Below are positions 27,411 through 37,040 of a stretch of DNA of 64,000 nt, piece by piece (position 1 is the stretch's first letter; every line of letters starts with the position of its first letter). The position numbers and the translations under genes were made by a program. This DNA is from Paraniabella ginsengisoli. Its GTDB lineage: Bacteria > Bacteroidota > Bacteroidia > Chitinophagales > Chitinophagaceae. The stretch lies in NCBI RefSeq assembly GCF_022513635.1, contig NZ_JAKWBL010000004.1:682001-746000 (forward strand). The letters run 5' to 3'. The notes beneath the pieces were generated by a model, which saw only the letters and a program-made list of their open reading frames with translations, did no database searches and was not told the DNA's origin.

Positions 27411-28571
27411 ATGGCAAAGGCCTCTATTTATTTTTCATTTATTATTTGCTTGCTTCTCTTTCAATATGTATCGAATGCGCAAAGTGACATTCCATCTACA
27501 ATAGATCCGAAACCATTTGCAGACAATTCTAATCATTGGTATGGAATAGCGGATAAGAAAAATATGATTAATGCGCTGCCAGATAAGCCGCGGTATAAAC
27601 CTTCAGATGTTAAAGAAGTTGCGGATAATATTTTGCTATTTCAAAAATCAAATGGTGGCTGGCCCAAGAACTATGACATGTTCGCCATATTAACGCCGGA
27701 ACAAAAACAAAAAGTTGCCGATAAAAAAGATATTCTTAACACTACATTTGATAACGGCACCTGCTACACACAAATAACGGCACTGGCCATAGCTTACGCA
27801 ACAACTAAAGATGATCGTTACAAAACGGGGGCTTTAAAAGGGCTTGAATACATTCTTGCAGCACAATACGAAAACGGAGGCTGGCCGCAATATTATCCTA
27901 TTGAAAATAATTATAGTAAATACATTACTTACAATGACGGTGGTATGATTGGAATTGTGAATCTGCTGAAAGATATTGCAGAGGGTGCCTCTTTATACCA
28001 ATTCGTAGATACAAGGATGCGCAGCCGTTTGCAAAAGGCTTATCAAAAGTCCATTGACTGTATATTGAAGACTCAGATAAATGACGGCGGTAAATTAACC
28101 GCTTGGTGCCAGCAACATGATGATAAAACATTACAGCCTGTGTGGGCCAGAAAATTTGAACCGCCAAGCATTTGTAATGGAGAAAGTGCCGGTGTTGTAT
28201 TATTTCTAATGAGTATCAAAAATCCCGATCAAAAAGTTGTCAATGCAATAAAGGCGGCTGCTCAATGGTTCGAAGATTCGAAGATTTATAATACACGCGT
28301 TGACGTGGTGCGCGCAGATTCGATGGATACACCGTATCGCATGTCCACTACGGATCGCGTTGTGGTAAAAGATACTGCGGCGCCACCCATCTGGACACGA
28401 TATTATGAACTGGGGACACATCGTCCCATGTTTTGTAACAGGGATAGTAAAATTGTGTATTCGTTAGCCGAAGTGGAAAGAGAACGACGCGATGGTTACG
28501 CATGGTACACTTATGCACCGCAAAAAGTGTTGAAAAATTATTCTAAATGGTTAAAGATGATAAAGGAATAA
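27411..28571 (+). CDS. Pectate lyase, PL10 family, secreted
   Basis: 386 residues with signal peptide ending SNAQ. PL10 alpha/alpha-toroid motifs are clear: ADNILLFQKSNGGWPKNYDM, TTFDNGTCYTQITALAIAYA, YENGGWPQYYP, YITYNDGGMIGIVNLLKDI, and a late IWTRYYELGTHRPMFCNRDS. It cuts polygalacturonate by beta-elimination with calcium. It complements the two PL1 enzymes with a different fold. The next gene starts 2 bp after its stop, so they are translationally close. Confidence 0.93.
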   Translation: MAKASIYFSFIICLLLFQYVSNAQSDIPSTIDPKPFADNSNHWYGIADKKNMINALPDKPRYKPSDVKEVADNILLFQKSNGGWPKNYDMFAILTPEQKQKVADKKDILNTTFDNGTCYTQITALAIAYATTKDDRYKTGALKGLEYILAAQYENGGWPQYYPIENNYSKYITYNDGGMIGIVNLLKDIAEGASLYQFVDTRMRSRLQKAYQKSIDCILKTQINDGGKLTAWCQQHDDKTLQPVWARKFEPPSICNGESAGVVLFLMSIKNPDQKVVNAIKAAAQWFEDSKIYNTRVDVVRADSMDTPYRMSTTDRVVVKDTAAPPIWTRYYELGTHRPMFCNRDSKIVYSLAEVERERRDGYAWYTYAPQKVLKNYSKWLKMIKE

Positions 28572-28573
28572 AG

Positions 28574-29322
28574 ATGAATAAAAGCGTAGGATTGATCTTA
28601 TTAATTATACCCTTTCTGGCGTTCATGTTGCCACAAAAGAAAACTACAATTTTTCTAGCTGGCGATTCAACCATATCAATAAAAGATGTGAAAGCTTATC
28701 CTGAAACGGGTTGGGGCATGCCCTTTATTTATTTTTGGGATAGTACTATTGAAGTGGTGAATCTTGCCAAAAATGGGCGCAGTACTTCCTCTTTCAGAAA
28801 AGAAGGTTTGTGGGATCAGATCATGAATGATTGCAAGAAGGGCGATTATGTGTTTATACAGTTTGGTCATAATGACGAAGTGCCAACGAAAAAAACTATA
28901 CTACAGAAACTGAATTCAGAAATAATCTGATACAATATGTTAAGGATACAAGATTAAAAAATGCACATCCGGTTTTGATTACACCTGTTGCCAGAAGAAG
29001 ATTTGATAGCACCGGAAAAGTAGTAGGCACGCATGATGTATATGCAGCTATTGTACGAAGTGTTGCTGCATTAGAGAAAGTGCCATTGATCGATCTTGAT
29101 AAGCAAGCACAAGCATTATATCAACAAATGAGTGTTGAGGCCTCCAAACTTTTATTTGTTCATCTTGCGCCGGGCGAGCATCCAAACTATCCATCTGGCA
29201 AAGTTGATGATACCCATTTCAGTGAATTGGGTGCGCGGAAAATTGCTCAAATTGTTCTGAAAGATATTCGTGCATTGTTACCAGAACTCTCCAAAAGAAT
29301 TAAAAAACCTGAAGTAAAATAG
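28574..29322 (+). CDS. SGNH/GDSL rhamnogalacturonan acetylesterase-like, CE12 (frame break)
   Basis: The corrected length is 249 residues. Start ATG at 28574 with a hydrophobic signal (LILLIIPFLAFML). Catalytic blocks: IFLAGDSTIS (Ser), VVNLAKNGRSTSSF (Gly/Asn region), FIQFGHNDE (Asn), and DDTHFSELGARKIA (Asp-His). One A is missing from the run 28889-28895; adding it joins ...GHNDEVPTKK to NYTTETEFRNNLIQYV. The role is to remove acetyl groups from pectin so that the lyases can act. It lies in the same tight run of genes. Confidence 0.9.
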
Positions 29323-29325
29323 CAG

Positions 29326-30620
29326 ATGAAATTACAGAAGTATATAGTATTGTCATTGCTCGCATTCAGTAGTATTTTTGCAGCTGCACAAAAGCCTGTT
29401 CCCGTAAAGCCACGCGTAATCATCAGTACCGATATTGGGGGAACAGATCCAGACGACAATCAATCCATTACTCATTTGCTGATGTATGCAGATTTGTTCA
29501 ACATTGAAGGGTTGATCTCATCGCCTTCTTATGGTGAAGGTAATAAGGAGGAGTTGTTACGAATGATTGACCTTTACGAAAAGGATCTTCCTAAACTACA
29601 AAAACATCATACCGGTTATCCTTCGCCCGATGAATTAAGAGGGGTTTGTACACAAGGACGGAAAGGCGCAGCGCCTTTTATAGGATATACAACTGCAACA
29701 GAAGGATCAGAATGGATTGCCAAATGTGCGAGAAAAAAAGTAAACAGCCGCTCTGGGTACTGGTTTGGGGAGGTTTAGAAGATCTTGCACAAGCATTGCA
29801 CGATGCGCCTGAAATTCAGAAAAATATTAAAGTGTATTGGATTGGCGGACCAAATAAAAAGTGGAGCGCTAATAGTTATGCATATATCGTTAAAAACTTT
29901 CCTGATCTGTGGTTTATTGAATCTAATAGTTCATACAACGGTTTTTTCTCGCATGATGGTAAACCAGATACACCGAACAAGGAAAAATATTATGATAGCT
30001 ATATAAACGAAGCTGGTTATTTAGGTAAAGATTTTAAAAGCTATTATAAAGGTGAAGTAAAAATGGGTGATACACCTTCTTTGCTTTATTTGATGGATGG
30101 CGACCCGAATGATCCGCTAAAAGAAAGCTGGGGCGGACGTTATGAAAAAATGGATCATAGCCCTAGAATTATTTTTAATCGAAATACAAATATCAATGAC
30201 ACGGTAACTGTTTACTCTATTGTTGAGTTTCACTTTAAAGGGCCGAAAGTTAATATTCCCGCGGATTCCGCCTGTTTTACAATGACAGTTCAGGCAGAAA
30301 TTGGAGAACAAAAATGGGACGGGTTTTATTTGGGAGATGGTAATTATGCCATTCGCTATTGCCCCAAAAGAACAGAGACATTAAGCTATAAAATCAATTC
30401 GCTAATTCCTGGTTTTGTTGAGCAAAGCGGTCAGTTTGTTGTAGATAATATATGGCCGGGAAGTAAACGATCAACAAATTATAAATTAGGTGATAACTGG
30501 TACACTGATGTAAAAAACCCGAATGCGTTTGACGGAATATGGCAGGGTGCTAACACTATTAAAAAATGGCGAAATGATGCTTTGCTGGACTGGGCGAAGC
30601 GATGGAGCTGGTTACAATAA
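29326..30620 (+). CDS. DUF1593 / nucleoside-hydrolase-like secreted protein (frame break)
   Basis: The corrected length is 431 residues. Signal peptide ends FAAAQ. The N-terminal domain has the nucleoside hydrolase-like Asp cluster: PRVIISTDIGGTDPDDNQS, with SPSYGEGNKEELLRMI. After the break come LWVLVWGGLEDLAQALHDAP and YWIGGPNKKWSANSYAYIV, then a C-terminal beta domain. One A missing at 29733-29739. DUF1593 proteins recur in plant-polysaccharide loci and are thought to act on a glycosidic bond, but no activity is certain. It lies 3 bp after the CE12 stop. Confidence 0.85.
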
Positions 30621-30638
30621 ATTAAAACATATAATATA

Positions 30639-30707
30639 ATGAAAGCGGATATGGTTGAAGCGAAAGATGCTATATATAGTGCAGTACAAGAGTGCGACGC
30701 AAGATCG
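30639..30707. repeat. Dispersed intergenic element mistaken for coding sequence
   Basis: The stretch ending in ACAAGAGTGCGACGCAAGAT resembles 49773-49801 (ACAAGTGTGCGACGCAATTT), which is plainly non-coding. It keeps an open frame into the pectin methylesterase, but the repeat resemblance argues that it is untranslated spacer. Confidence 0.5.
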
Positions 30708-31748
30708 ATGAGAAAAGATACTGAAGTTCGTTACATAATTATCTCAATACTATCTATGTTATTATCGTTAAATATACTCAACGCGCAAACTTCAAATCCT
30801 TCACAATATAAATATACGTTTACAGTAGCGAAGGACGGAAGCGGCGATTATAAATATATTCAGGAAGCTATTGATGCCATGCGTGTTTATCCTTTGGCGC
30901 CTATTACATTGTTTATAAAGAATGGGGTGTACAACGAAAAAATAGAATTGCCGGCTAACAATACTGATGTTAGATTTATTGGTGAAAATGTAGACAGCAC
31001 TATTATTACATTTAATGATTATTCGGGCAGGGGAAAACTTACAACCTTTACTTCATTTACAGCAAAGATTTCGGGCAACAGATTTACTGCGCAAAATATT
31101 ACGTTTGTTAATAATGCCGGTCGCGTGGGACAGGCCGTGGCTTTATATGTTGATGCAGATAAAGCAGTTTTCAAAAATTGTAAATTTTTAGGCGATCAGG
31201 ATACGATCTTTAGTGCAGGGGAAACTGAAAGGCAACTGTTTGTCGATTGTTATATCGAAGGCACAACGGACTTTATTTTTGGCCCTTCCACCGCAGTGTT
31301 TCAAAACTGTACTATCAAAGAAAAAAGTAATTCGTACATCACCGCGGCCAGCACAACGCCCGGTAAAAAATACGGCTATGTGTTTTTAGATTGTAAGATA
31401 ATAGCTGGAGAAGAGGCGACAAAAATTTATCTCGGCAGGCCTTGGCGCGCGCATGCTAAAACAGTATTTATAAGATGTGATATGCCTGCGCAAATTGTGG
31501 CTGAAGGCTGGAGCAATTGGAATAATCCAGAAAATGAGAAGACCGTTTTTTATGCAGAATATAAGAGCAAAGGTGAAGGCGCTAACCCGAAAGGGCGCGT
31601 GGCTTGGTCTAAACAACTTAGCGATAAAGAAGCCGAGTTATATACTCTTGAAAATATTTTTGCCTCATGTAATCCCAACTTGCCAGGCGAGAAAGATTGG
31701 TTTAAGCAAACAGCTATAATACCGATTGTGTGGTCTGAGAAAAAGTAA
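30708..31748 (+). CDS. Pectin methylesterase, CE8 (copy 1), secreted
   Basis: 346 residues from the ATG at 30708, which directly precedes the signal peptide (VRYIIISILSMLLSLNILNAQ); the in-frame ATG at 30639 lies in a dispersed repeat and is rejected. CE8 signatures: TVAKDGSGDYKYIQEAIDA, GRVGQAVALYVD, CKFLGDQDTIFS, TDFIFGPSTAVFQNC and KIYLGRPWRAHAKTVF, covering both catalytic Asp, the Gln pair and the Arg. It demethylates homogalacturonan to make it a substrate for the lyases. A second CE8 follows 25 bp downstream. Confidence 0.93.
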   Translation: MRKDTEVRYIIISILSMLLSLNILNAQTSNPSQYKYTFTVAKDGSGDYKYIQEAIDAMRVYPLAPITLFIKNGVYNEKIELPANNTDVRFIGENVDSTIITFNDYSGRGKLTTFTSFTAKISGNRFTAQNITFVNNAGRVGQAVALYVDADKAVFKNCKFLGDQDTIFSAGETERQLFVDCYIEGTTDFIFGPSTAVFQNCTIKEKSNSYITAASTTPGKKYGYVFLDCKIIAGEEATKIYLGRPWRAHAKTVFIRCDMPAQIVAEGWSNWNNPENEKTVFYAEYKSKGEGANPKGRVAWSKQLSDKEAELYTLENIFASCNPNLPGEKDWFKQTAIIPIVWSEKK

Positions 31749-31773
31749 TCAATTAAGCGTTTTCCATTTAACA

Positions 31774-32730
31774 ATGATCCGAAGATTTTTTATAACGACA
31801 ATTTTGTTTTTTGCCATATTAAATGTACAGGCGGGCAAACCCGATTTTGTTGTGGCCAAAGATGGCAGCGGCGATTTTAAAACGGTGCAGGATGCCATTA
31901 ATGCGGTGACCGATTCGAGTGAAAAGGAAACCATTATTTTTATAAAATCCGGAGTGTACAAAGAGAAGCTAACCTTAGCGGCATCCAAGATGAATGTCAC
32001 GTTTATTGGCGAAGCTGTTGACAAAGTTATTCTCACCTATGATGATTATGCAAGCAAGAAAAATGCATCCGGACAAAATATAGGCACCAGCGGTAGCTCT
32101 TCGTTTTTTGTATATGCGGATAATTTTACTGCAAGAAACATCACGTTTCAAAATAGTTCTGGCCCAGTAGGACAAGCAGTGGCAATAAGGGTTTCAGGAG
32201 ATAAGGCGAATTTTATTAACTGTAAATTTTTAGGATTTCAGGATACCTTATATGCGCAAGGCGCAGGAAGTAAAAGTCGTCAGTATTATAAAAACTGTTA
32301 TATAGAAGGAACGACTGATTTTATTTTTGGAGCAGCAACTGCTGTTTTTGAGGACTGTATAATACACTGCAAAAAGGGCGGCATGTATATAACCGCAGCG
32401 AATACTCCAAAAGAAGCCAGTTATGGATTTGTATTTATAAAATGCAAAATAACCGGTGATGATGGTGCGCTTTATTATCTGGGTCGCCCTTGGGGAGACT
32501 TTGCCAGGACTGCATTTCTAAACTGTGAACTTCCTGATTTTATACGTGCTGAAGGCTGGCATAACTGGGGGCGGCCCGAAGCTGAGAAAACTACATTGTA
32601 TGCGGAACACAACAATCGCGGTAAAGGAAGTGGCATGCTACAAAGAGTAAGTTGGTCACACAAGCTTACTAAAGTGCAGGCGAAGCAATATACTGTTCGA
32701 AATATATTTATAGATTGGAACGTTAGGTAG
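31774..32730 (+). CDS. Pectin methylesterase, CE8 (copy 2), secreted
   Basis: 318 residues from ATG 31774, chosen because the signal peptide (IRRFFITTILFFAILNVQAG) starts there; the frame is open back to 31726. Motifs: VVAKDGSGDFKTVQDAINAV, GPVGQAVAIRVSG, CKFLGFQDTLYAQG, TDFIFGAATAVFEDC, YYLGRPWGDFARTAF. All CE8 catalytic residues are present. It is clearly paralogous to the gene before it; two esterases may differ in processivity or in preference for methylation pattern. Confidence 0.93.
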   Translation: MIRRFFITTILFFAILNVQAGKPDFVVAKDGSGDFKTVQDAINAVTDSSEKETIIFIKSGVYKEKLTLAASKMNVTFIGEAVDKVILTYDDYASKKNASGQNIGTSGSSSFFVYADNFTARNITFQNSSGPVGQAVAIRVSGDKANFINCKFLGFQDTLYAQGAGSKSRQYYKNCYIEGTTDFIFGAATAVFEDCIIHCKKGGMYITAANTPKEASYGFVFIKCKITGDDGALYYLGRPWGDFARTAFLNCELPDFIRAEGWHNWGRPEAEKTTLYAEHNNRGKGSGMLQRVSWSHKLTKVQAKQYTVRNIFIDWNVR

Positions 32731-32786
32731 TGAGGGTTGCCGCCTGTGATTCCTGAATATTTTTTTGATTAAAGAAAGTTATACTG

Positions 32787-34406
32787 ATGATTAGAAATAC
32801 TGTTATTGTTTTAATGCTGCTTGTAAGTAACTTATTGTATGCTCAACAAAAGCCTTATGTGTCGAAGGTTTGGAGCCCTGATAACGGAGACGGAACTTAC
32901 ACAAACCCGGTAATCAATGCCGATTATTCTGATCCGGATGCTATTCGCGTTGGGGAAGATTTTTATATGATCGCTTCAAGTTTTGACGCTGTACCGGGCC
33001 TACCTATTTTACATTCTAGAGATTTGGTGAACTGGAAACTGATCGGTCATGCGTTGCAACGTCAGATTCCTTTAGAAGTGTTTAATAAGAATCAACATGG
33101 TAACGGTGTTTGGGCGCCTGCTATCCGTTATCACAACAATGAATTTTATATCTATTATCCTGATCCTGATTTTGGTATTTATGTTATCAAAACAAAAAAT
33201 ATTTTGGGCCCATGGAGCGATCCGATTTTAGTAGAAGGCGGCGCAGGATTAATCGATCCTTGTCCGTTTTGGGATGAAGATGGAAAGGTATATTTATCGC
33301 ACGCTTATGCAGGTAGCCGTGCTGGTATTAAAAGTGTTTTGGTAATTAAAGAAATGAATTTGGAAGGCACGAAAACGATCAACAGTGGTGTGATGGTTTA
33401 TGATGGACATGAACTGGATCCGACTATTGAAGGGCCGAAAGTATATAAGCGGAATGGTTATTATTATCTGTTTGCACCGGCCGGGGGTGTTGCAACTGGC
33501 TGGCAATTGGTGCTGCGTAGTAAAAATATTTACGGGCCTTATCAACGCAAGGTTGTAATGGATCAGGGAAACACGATTGTTAATGGTCCGCACCAAGGTG
33601 CCTGGGTTGACACTAAAACCGGTGAAGACTGGTTTCTGCATTTTCAGGACAAAGAAGCGATTGGCCGTGTTGTGCATCTGCAACCAATGAAGTGGATAAA
33701 CGATTGGCCGGTGATAGGAGAAGATAAAGACAATGATGGAACAGGTAATCCGGTGCTGCGTTACAAAAAACCAAATGTTGGTAAAACTTATCCTATTGAA
33801 AATCCTGTTGAGTCGGATGAGTTTGACGATATAAAATTAGGTTTGCAATGGCAATGGCAGGCCAACCCTCAAGCTACGTGGGCTTTTATGAATACACAAA
33901 AAGGAGCCTTGCGATTGTTTGCGCATCCTGTGGAAAAAGATCAAACACTTTGGAACACGCCACATGTGTTACTACAAAAATTTCCTAACGACGCTTTTAC
34001 GGCAACTACAAAAATGTCGGTTACATTTAGTGAAAAATTTATTGGCGAAAAAACAGGTCTTACTACGATGGCCATGAGCTATGGAAATATTGCCATCAAA
34101 AGAAAGCAGGACGGGAACTATATTGTATTTACTACTTGCGAGAAAGCTGACAAGGGAGGCAAAGAAGTAGAAAAGGAATTGATCAAGATGAATCAAAAGG
34201 AAGTTTATTTCAGGATGCAGTTCAGGCCCGATACAACCTGTGTATTCAGTTATAGTCTTGATGGGAAAAAGTTTGTTGAAGCCGGTACCGTTAAAGCTAC
34301 ACCCGGAAAATGGATCGGTTCTAAGGTCGGTTTGTTTATTACCAGCGATATAAAAATTAATGATGCAGGGTTTGTAGATGTGGATTGGTTTCGGATTGAG
34401 AAATAA
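32787..34406 (+). CDS. Glycoside hydrolase family 43 enzyme, secreted
   Basis: 539 residues, signal peptide ending NLLYAQ. The five-bladed GH43 propeller shows the general base Asp in TNPVINADYSDPDAIRVGED, then SSFDAVPGLPILHSRDLVNW, the pKa-modulating Asp in GLIDPCPFWDEDGKVYL, and the general acid Glu in DPTIEGPKVYKRNGYYYL. The C-terminal third is a beta-sandwich domain (ESDEFDDIKLGLQWQWQANP). It probably releases arabinose or galactose/xylose side units from pectin; the exact linkage cannot be read from sequence. It follows the CE8 pair by 56 bp. Confidence 0.92.
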   Translation: MIRNTVIVLMLLVSNLLYAQQKPYVSKVWSPDNGDGTYTNPVINADYSDPDAIRVGEDFYMIASSFDAVPGLPILHSRDLVNWKLIGHALQRQIPLEVFNKNQHGNGVWAPAIRYHNNEFYIYYPDPDFGIYVIKTKNILGPWSDPILVEGGAGLIDPCPFWDEDGKVYLSHAYAGSRAGIKSVLVIKEMNLEGTKTINSGVMVYDGHELDPTIEGPKVYKRNGYYYLFAPAGGVATGWQLVLRSKNIYGPYQRKVVMDQGNTIVNGPHQGAWVDTKTGEDWFLHFQDKEAIGRVVHLQPMKWINDWPVIGEDKDNDGTGNPVLRYKKPNVGKTYPIENPVESDEFDDIKLGLQWQWQANPQATWAFMNTQKGALRLFAHPVEKDQTLWNTPHVLLQKFPNDAFTATTKMSVTFSEKFIGEKTGLTTMAMSYGNIAIKRKQDGNYIVFTTCEKADKGGKEVEKELIKMNQKEVYFRMQFRPDTTCVFSYSLDGKKFVEAGTVKATPGKWIGSKVGLFITSDIKINDAGFVDVDWFRIEK

Positions 34407-34408
34407 CA

Positions 34409-34443
34409 CAAACGTTTGCGCAAAGAAATCTCTTTTAACTTTG
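34409..34443 (+). promoter_or_regulatory. CG-centred palindrome overlapping a promoter before the sulfatase gene
   Basis: CAAACGTTTG (34409-34418) is a perfect palindrome of LacI-operator style. Its TTTG end stands 17 bp before TAACTTTG (34436-34443), a perfect -7 element. The sulfatase therefore seems to have its own promoter, with a repressor site over the -33 position. Confidence 0.6.
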
Positions 34444-34492
34444 ATACTTTTATAAATAGCTGCAATATGGCTAATTCTTATAAAAATTAAGT

Positions 34493-36030
34493 ATGCAAAG
34501 GTTAACGATTCTTTCCCTGTTGATAATAGTATTAATACCGAGCTTTAGCCAGGCACAGAAAAAAACTACAACTAAGCCCAATATTGTCTACATTCTTGCT
34601 GATGATCTGGGTTATGGAGAACTAGGCTCTTATGGACAAACAAAAATTGAAACACCCAATATTGATGCTTTAGCCAAGAATGGTAAAAAATTTACGCAAC
34701 ATTACGCGTTTCCTGTTTGTGCGCCGTCGCGCTATTTGTTGATGACAGGCATCAATTCAGGCCATGCTTATATTCGCGGAAATCATGAATGGGGTGAGCG
34801 CGGGCCGGTTTGGGATTTTAATGCGATGGAAGAAAACCCTTTTTAGAAGGACAGTTTCCTATTCCTGATTCAACAGTAACCATCGCAGAAGTTTTTAAAC
34901 AAGCGGGTTATGCAACAGCTTTGGTAGGCAAATGGGGATTGGGTGCGCCTTTCACATCAGGTTTACCTAATCGACAGGGCTTCGATTATTTCTACGGGTA
35001 TATTTGCCAACGACAGGATCATACTTATTACAACGGTCATCTTTGGGAAAATGAAGATCGGGTTGCTTTAAGTAATAAAATCGTAGCGCCGGATACTGTA
35101 TTACCTAAAACAGCAGACTTACTGAATCCTAAAACTTATGAACCTTTTCAACAGAAAGATTATGGTCCTGATTTTTTGGTAAAAGCTGCGTTGAATTTTA
35201 TTGACAAAAACAAGGACAAGCCTTTCTTCTTATATTATCCAACACCATTGCCGCATGTATCATTGCAAGCGCCACAAAGGCTGGTAGATTATTATCACAA
35301 GAAATTTGGAGATGAAAAACCTTTCCGTGGCGGATCTTATTTTCCCTGTCGTTATCCGCGTGCAACGTATGCAGCTATGATTACTTTGCTGGATGAACAA
35401 GTGGGGCAAATCGTTCAGCAGCTAAAAAAGAACGGACTCTATGAAAATACGATCATTATGTTTTGCAGCGATAATGGCCCTACGTATAATGGCGGTGTTG
35501 ATCCTGTTTACTTTAATAGTGCCGGGCCTTTTAATGAAACCTTTGGCTGGGGCAAAGGTTTTTTAAAAGAAGGTGGCATTCGCATACCATTTATTGTGCA
35601 ATGGCCTCGGAAAGTAAAAGGAGGCTCCACTTCCGAACATGTTTCTGCTACAATTGATATGATGCCAACTTTCTGCGAGATGCTTAATACTAAAACTCCG
35701 GCAAACGTAGACGGTATCAGCATGTTGCCTGAAATATTAGGAAACAATGCCCGACAAAAAAGCACGATTATCTATATTTTGAGTTTCCCGAAAGCGGTGG
35801 CCAGCAAGCGGTGCGCATGGGCAATTGGAAGGCGGTACGCATGCAACTTATGAAAGGGAAGATCAAAACAGAGTTATACGATTTGTCAAATGATATAACC
35901 GAAGAAAATGATGTTGCCGCTCAACATCCTGAAATCGTAAAAAATGGAAGACATTATGAAGCAGGAGCATCAAACGCCGGAGGTGGAAAGATTTATGATT
36001 CCTGTGTTGGAAGAAGCAAGTAGTAAATAG
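34493..36030 (+). CDS. Secreted sulfatase, formylglycine type (three frame breaks)
   Basis: The corrected length is about 513 residues. Signal peptide ends FSQAQ. Sulfatase blocks: KPNIVYILADDLGYGELGSY (metal Asp pair), the modification motif CAPSR (Cys near residue 83) followed by YLLMTG, GKWGLG, and the later DNGPTYNGG. Breaks: one T missing at 34840-34844, one A at 35756-35761 (repair gives HDYLYFEFPESGGQQAVRMG, a standard arylsulfatase C-terminal segment), and two A or equivalent at about 35939-35944, extending the end to 36030. It would remove sulfate esters from a glycan; sulfated pectic or co-occurring marine/algal substrates are possible. No sulfatase-maturase gene is in the window. 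Confidence 0.93.
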
Positions 36031-36092
36031 AAAGTAGCGAATAGGTTAGTGTGCATCCCACTTGCTAATCCCTATTTCCTACTTGCTGAACA
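36031..36092. repeat. Short intergenic imperfect inverted repeat after the sulfatase
   Basis: GAAAGTAGCGAATAGG is loosely answered by CCTATTTCCTACTTGC 35 bp on, giving an imperfect hairpin in the same style as the spacers at 1659 and 51290. It may end the pectin-locus transcript. Confidence 0.4.
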
Positions 36093-36147
36093 TAACAATC
36101 ACATAACCCTATCGTAACAATTAGTTTAAACAAATGGCGGAGTTTTG
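36093..36147 (+). promoter_or_regulatory. Pho-box-like array C (four 11-bp repeats) and -7 element
   Basis: Direct repeats start at 36093 (TAACAA), 36104 (TAACCC), 36115 (TAACAA) and 36126 (TTAAAC), each exactly 11 bp apart. The -7-like GAGTTTTG starts at 36140, 14 bp after the last repeat start. It lies 15 bp before the metallophosphoesterase ATG at 36163. The same geometry occurs at 52216-52281 and 55229-55283. It is the layout expected for a PhoB-type activator site. Confidence 0.75.
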
Positions 36148-36162
36148 ATAAACTCTAAAACC

Positions 36163-36998
36163 ATGAATAAAAGACTGGTTGAAGTGGTTGTGATATCTGA
36201 CCTGCACCTTGGTACCTATGCATCCAGGGCGAAAGAATTTGCGGCCTATTTAAAAAGCATCGAACCACGCTTGCTCGTACTCAACGGCGATATTATTGAC
36301 GGATGGCAGTTCAGTAAGCGATATTTCCCTCCGGCGCACATTGCTGCTATCAAAGAAATTTTCAGCAAATTAAGTAAAGGTACGCGCGTGGTTTACATCA
36401 CTGGCAACCATGATGATGCGTTTCGCAAATACTCCGATCTCGAACTAGGCAATTTTTTGTTAGCCGACAAAATAGCAATAGAAGTGAATGGAAAAAGAAC
36501 CTGGATTTTTCATGGAGATGTATTTGATCATACAACATCTAAACAGGCTAAGTTTCTGGGAAAGCTGGGAAGCAATGGATATGCGGTGTTGATGGGTTTC
36601 AATAAAGCCGTCAATTTTGTGTTGCAGGTTTTTGGAAAAGAAAAGCTTTCTCTTTCTAAGGCCATCATGCAGCAGTTTAATAAACGGTTTATTAAAATTG
36701 ATGAATACGAACAGAAGATTGCCGAAATAGCCATTGAAAAAAATTCGATAATGTTATATGTGGCCATATTCATCAGCCGCAAAAAAGAGTTATCTCCAAC
36801 GAAAATGGAACCGTATGTTATCTTAATTCAGGCGATTGGGTAGAACATATGACTGCCTTAGAATATTATGATGACGATTGGCATTTGTACACCTACGATG
36901 AAAAAGAGATCATCGCAGAAAAGCCTGCAAGGGAAAGAGTTCAAACAGAAGTATTGACAAGCGAAATCGCTTTTTACCTACACTCATTAGCTAAATAA
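36163..36998 (+). CDS. plcP: PlcP-like metallophosphoesterase (frame break)
   Basis: The corrected length is 278 residues, no signal peptide. Calcineurin-like metal ligands: VVISDLHLGTY, VLNGDIIDGWQ, VVYITGNHDDAFR, WIFHGDVFD, and after the break CGHIHQPQKRV with YLNSGDWVEHMTAL. The order and the GDIIDGW, HGDVFD and GDWVE wording match the PlcP/UDP-diacylglucosamine-pyrophosphatase-like group rather than LpxH proper. One A is missing at 36737-36743. PlcP removes head groups from phospholipids in phosphate-starved cells so that diacylglycerol can be glycosylated. A glycosyltransferase follows 42 bp downstream and a Pho-box-like array precedes it. The start at 36163 fits the short leader. Confidence 0.8.
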
Positions 36999-37040
36999 AT
37001 AGAATCCCATCCGACAAATAAAAATATACAATCTATACAG

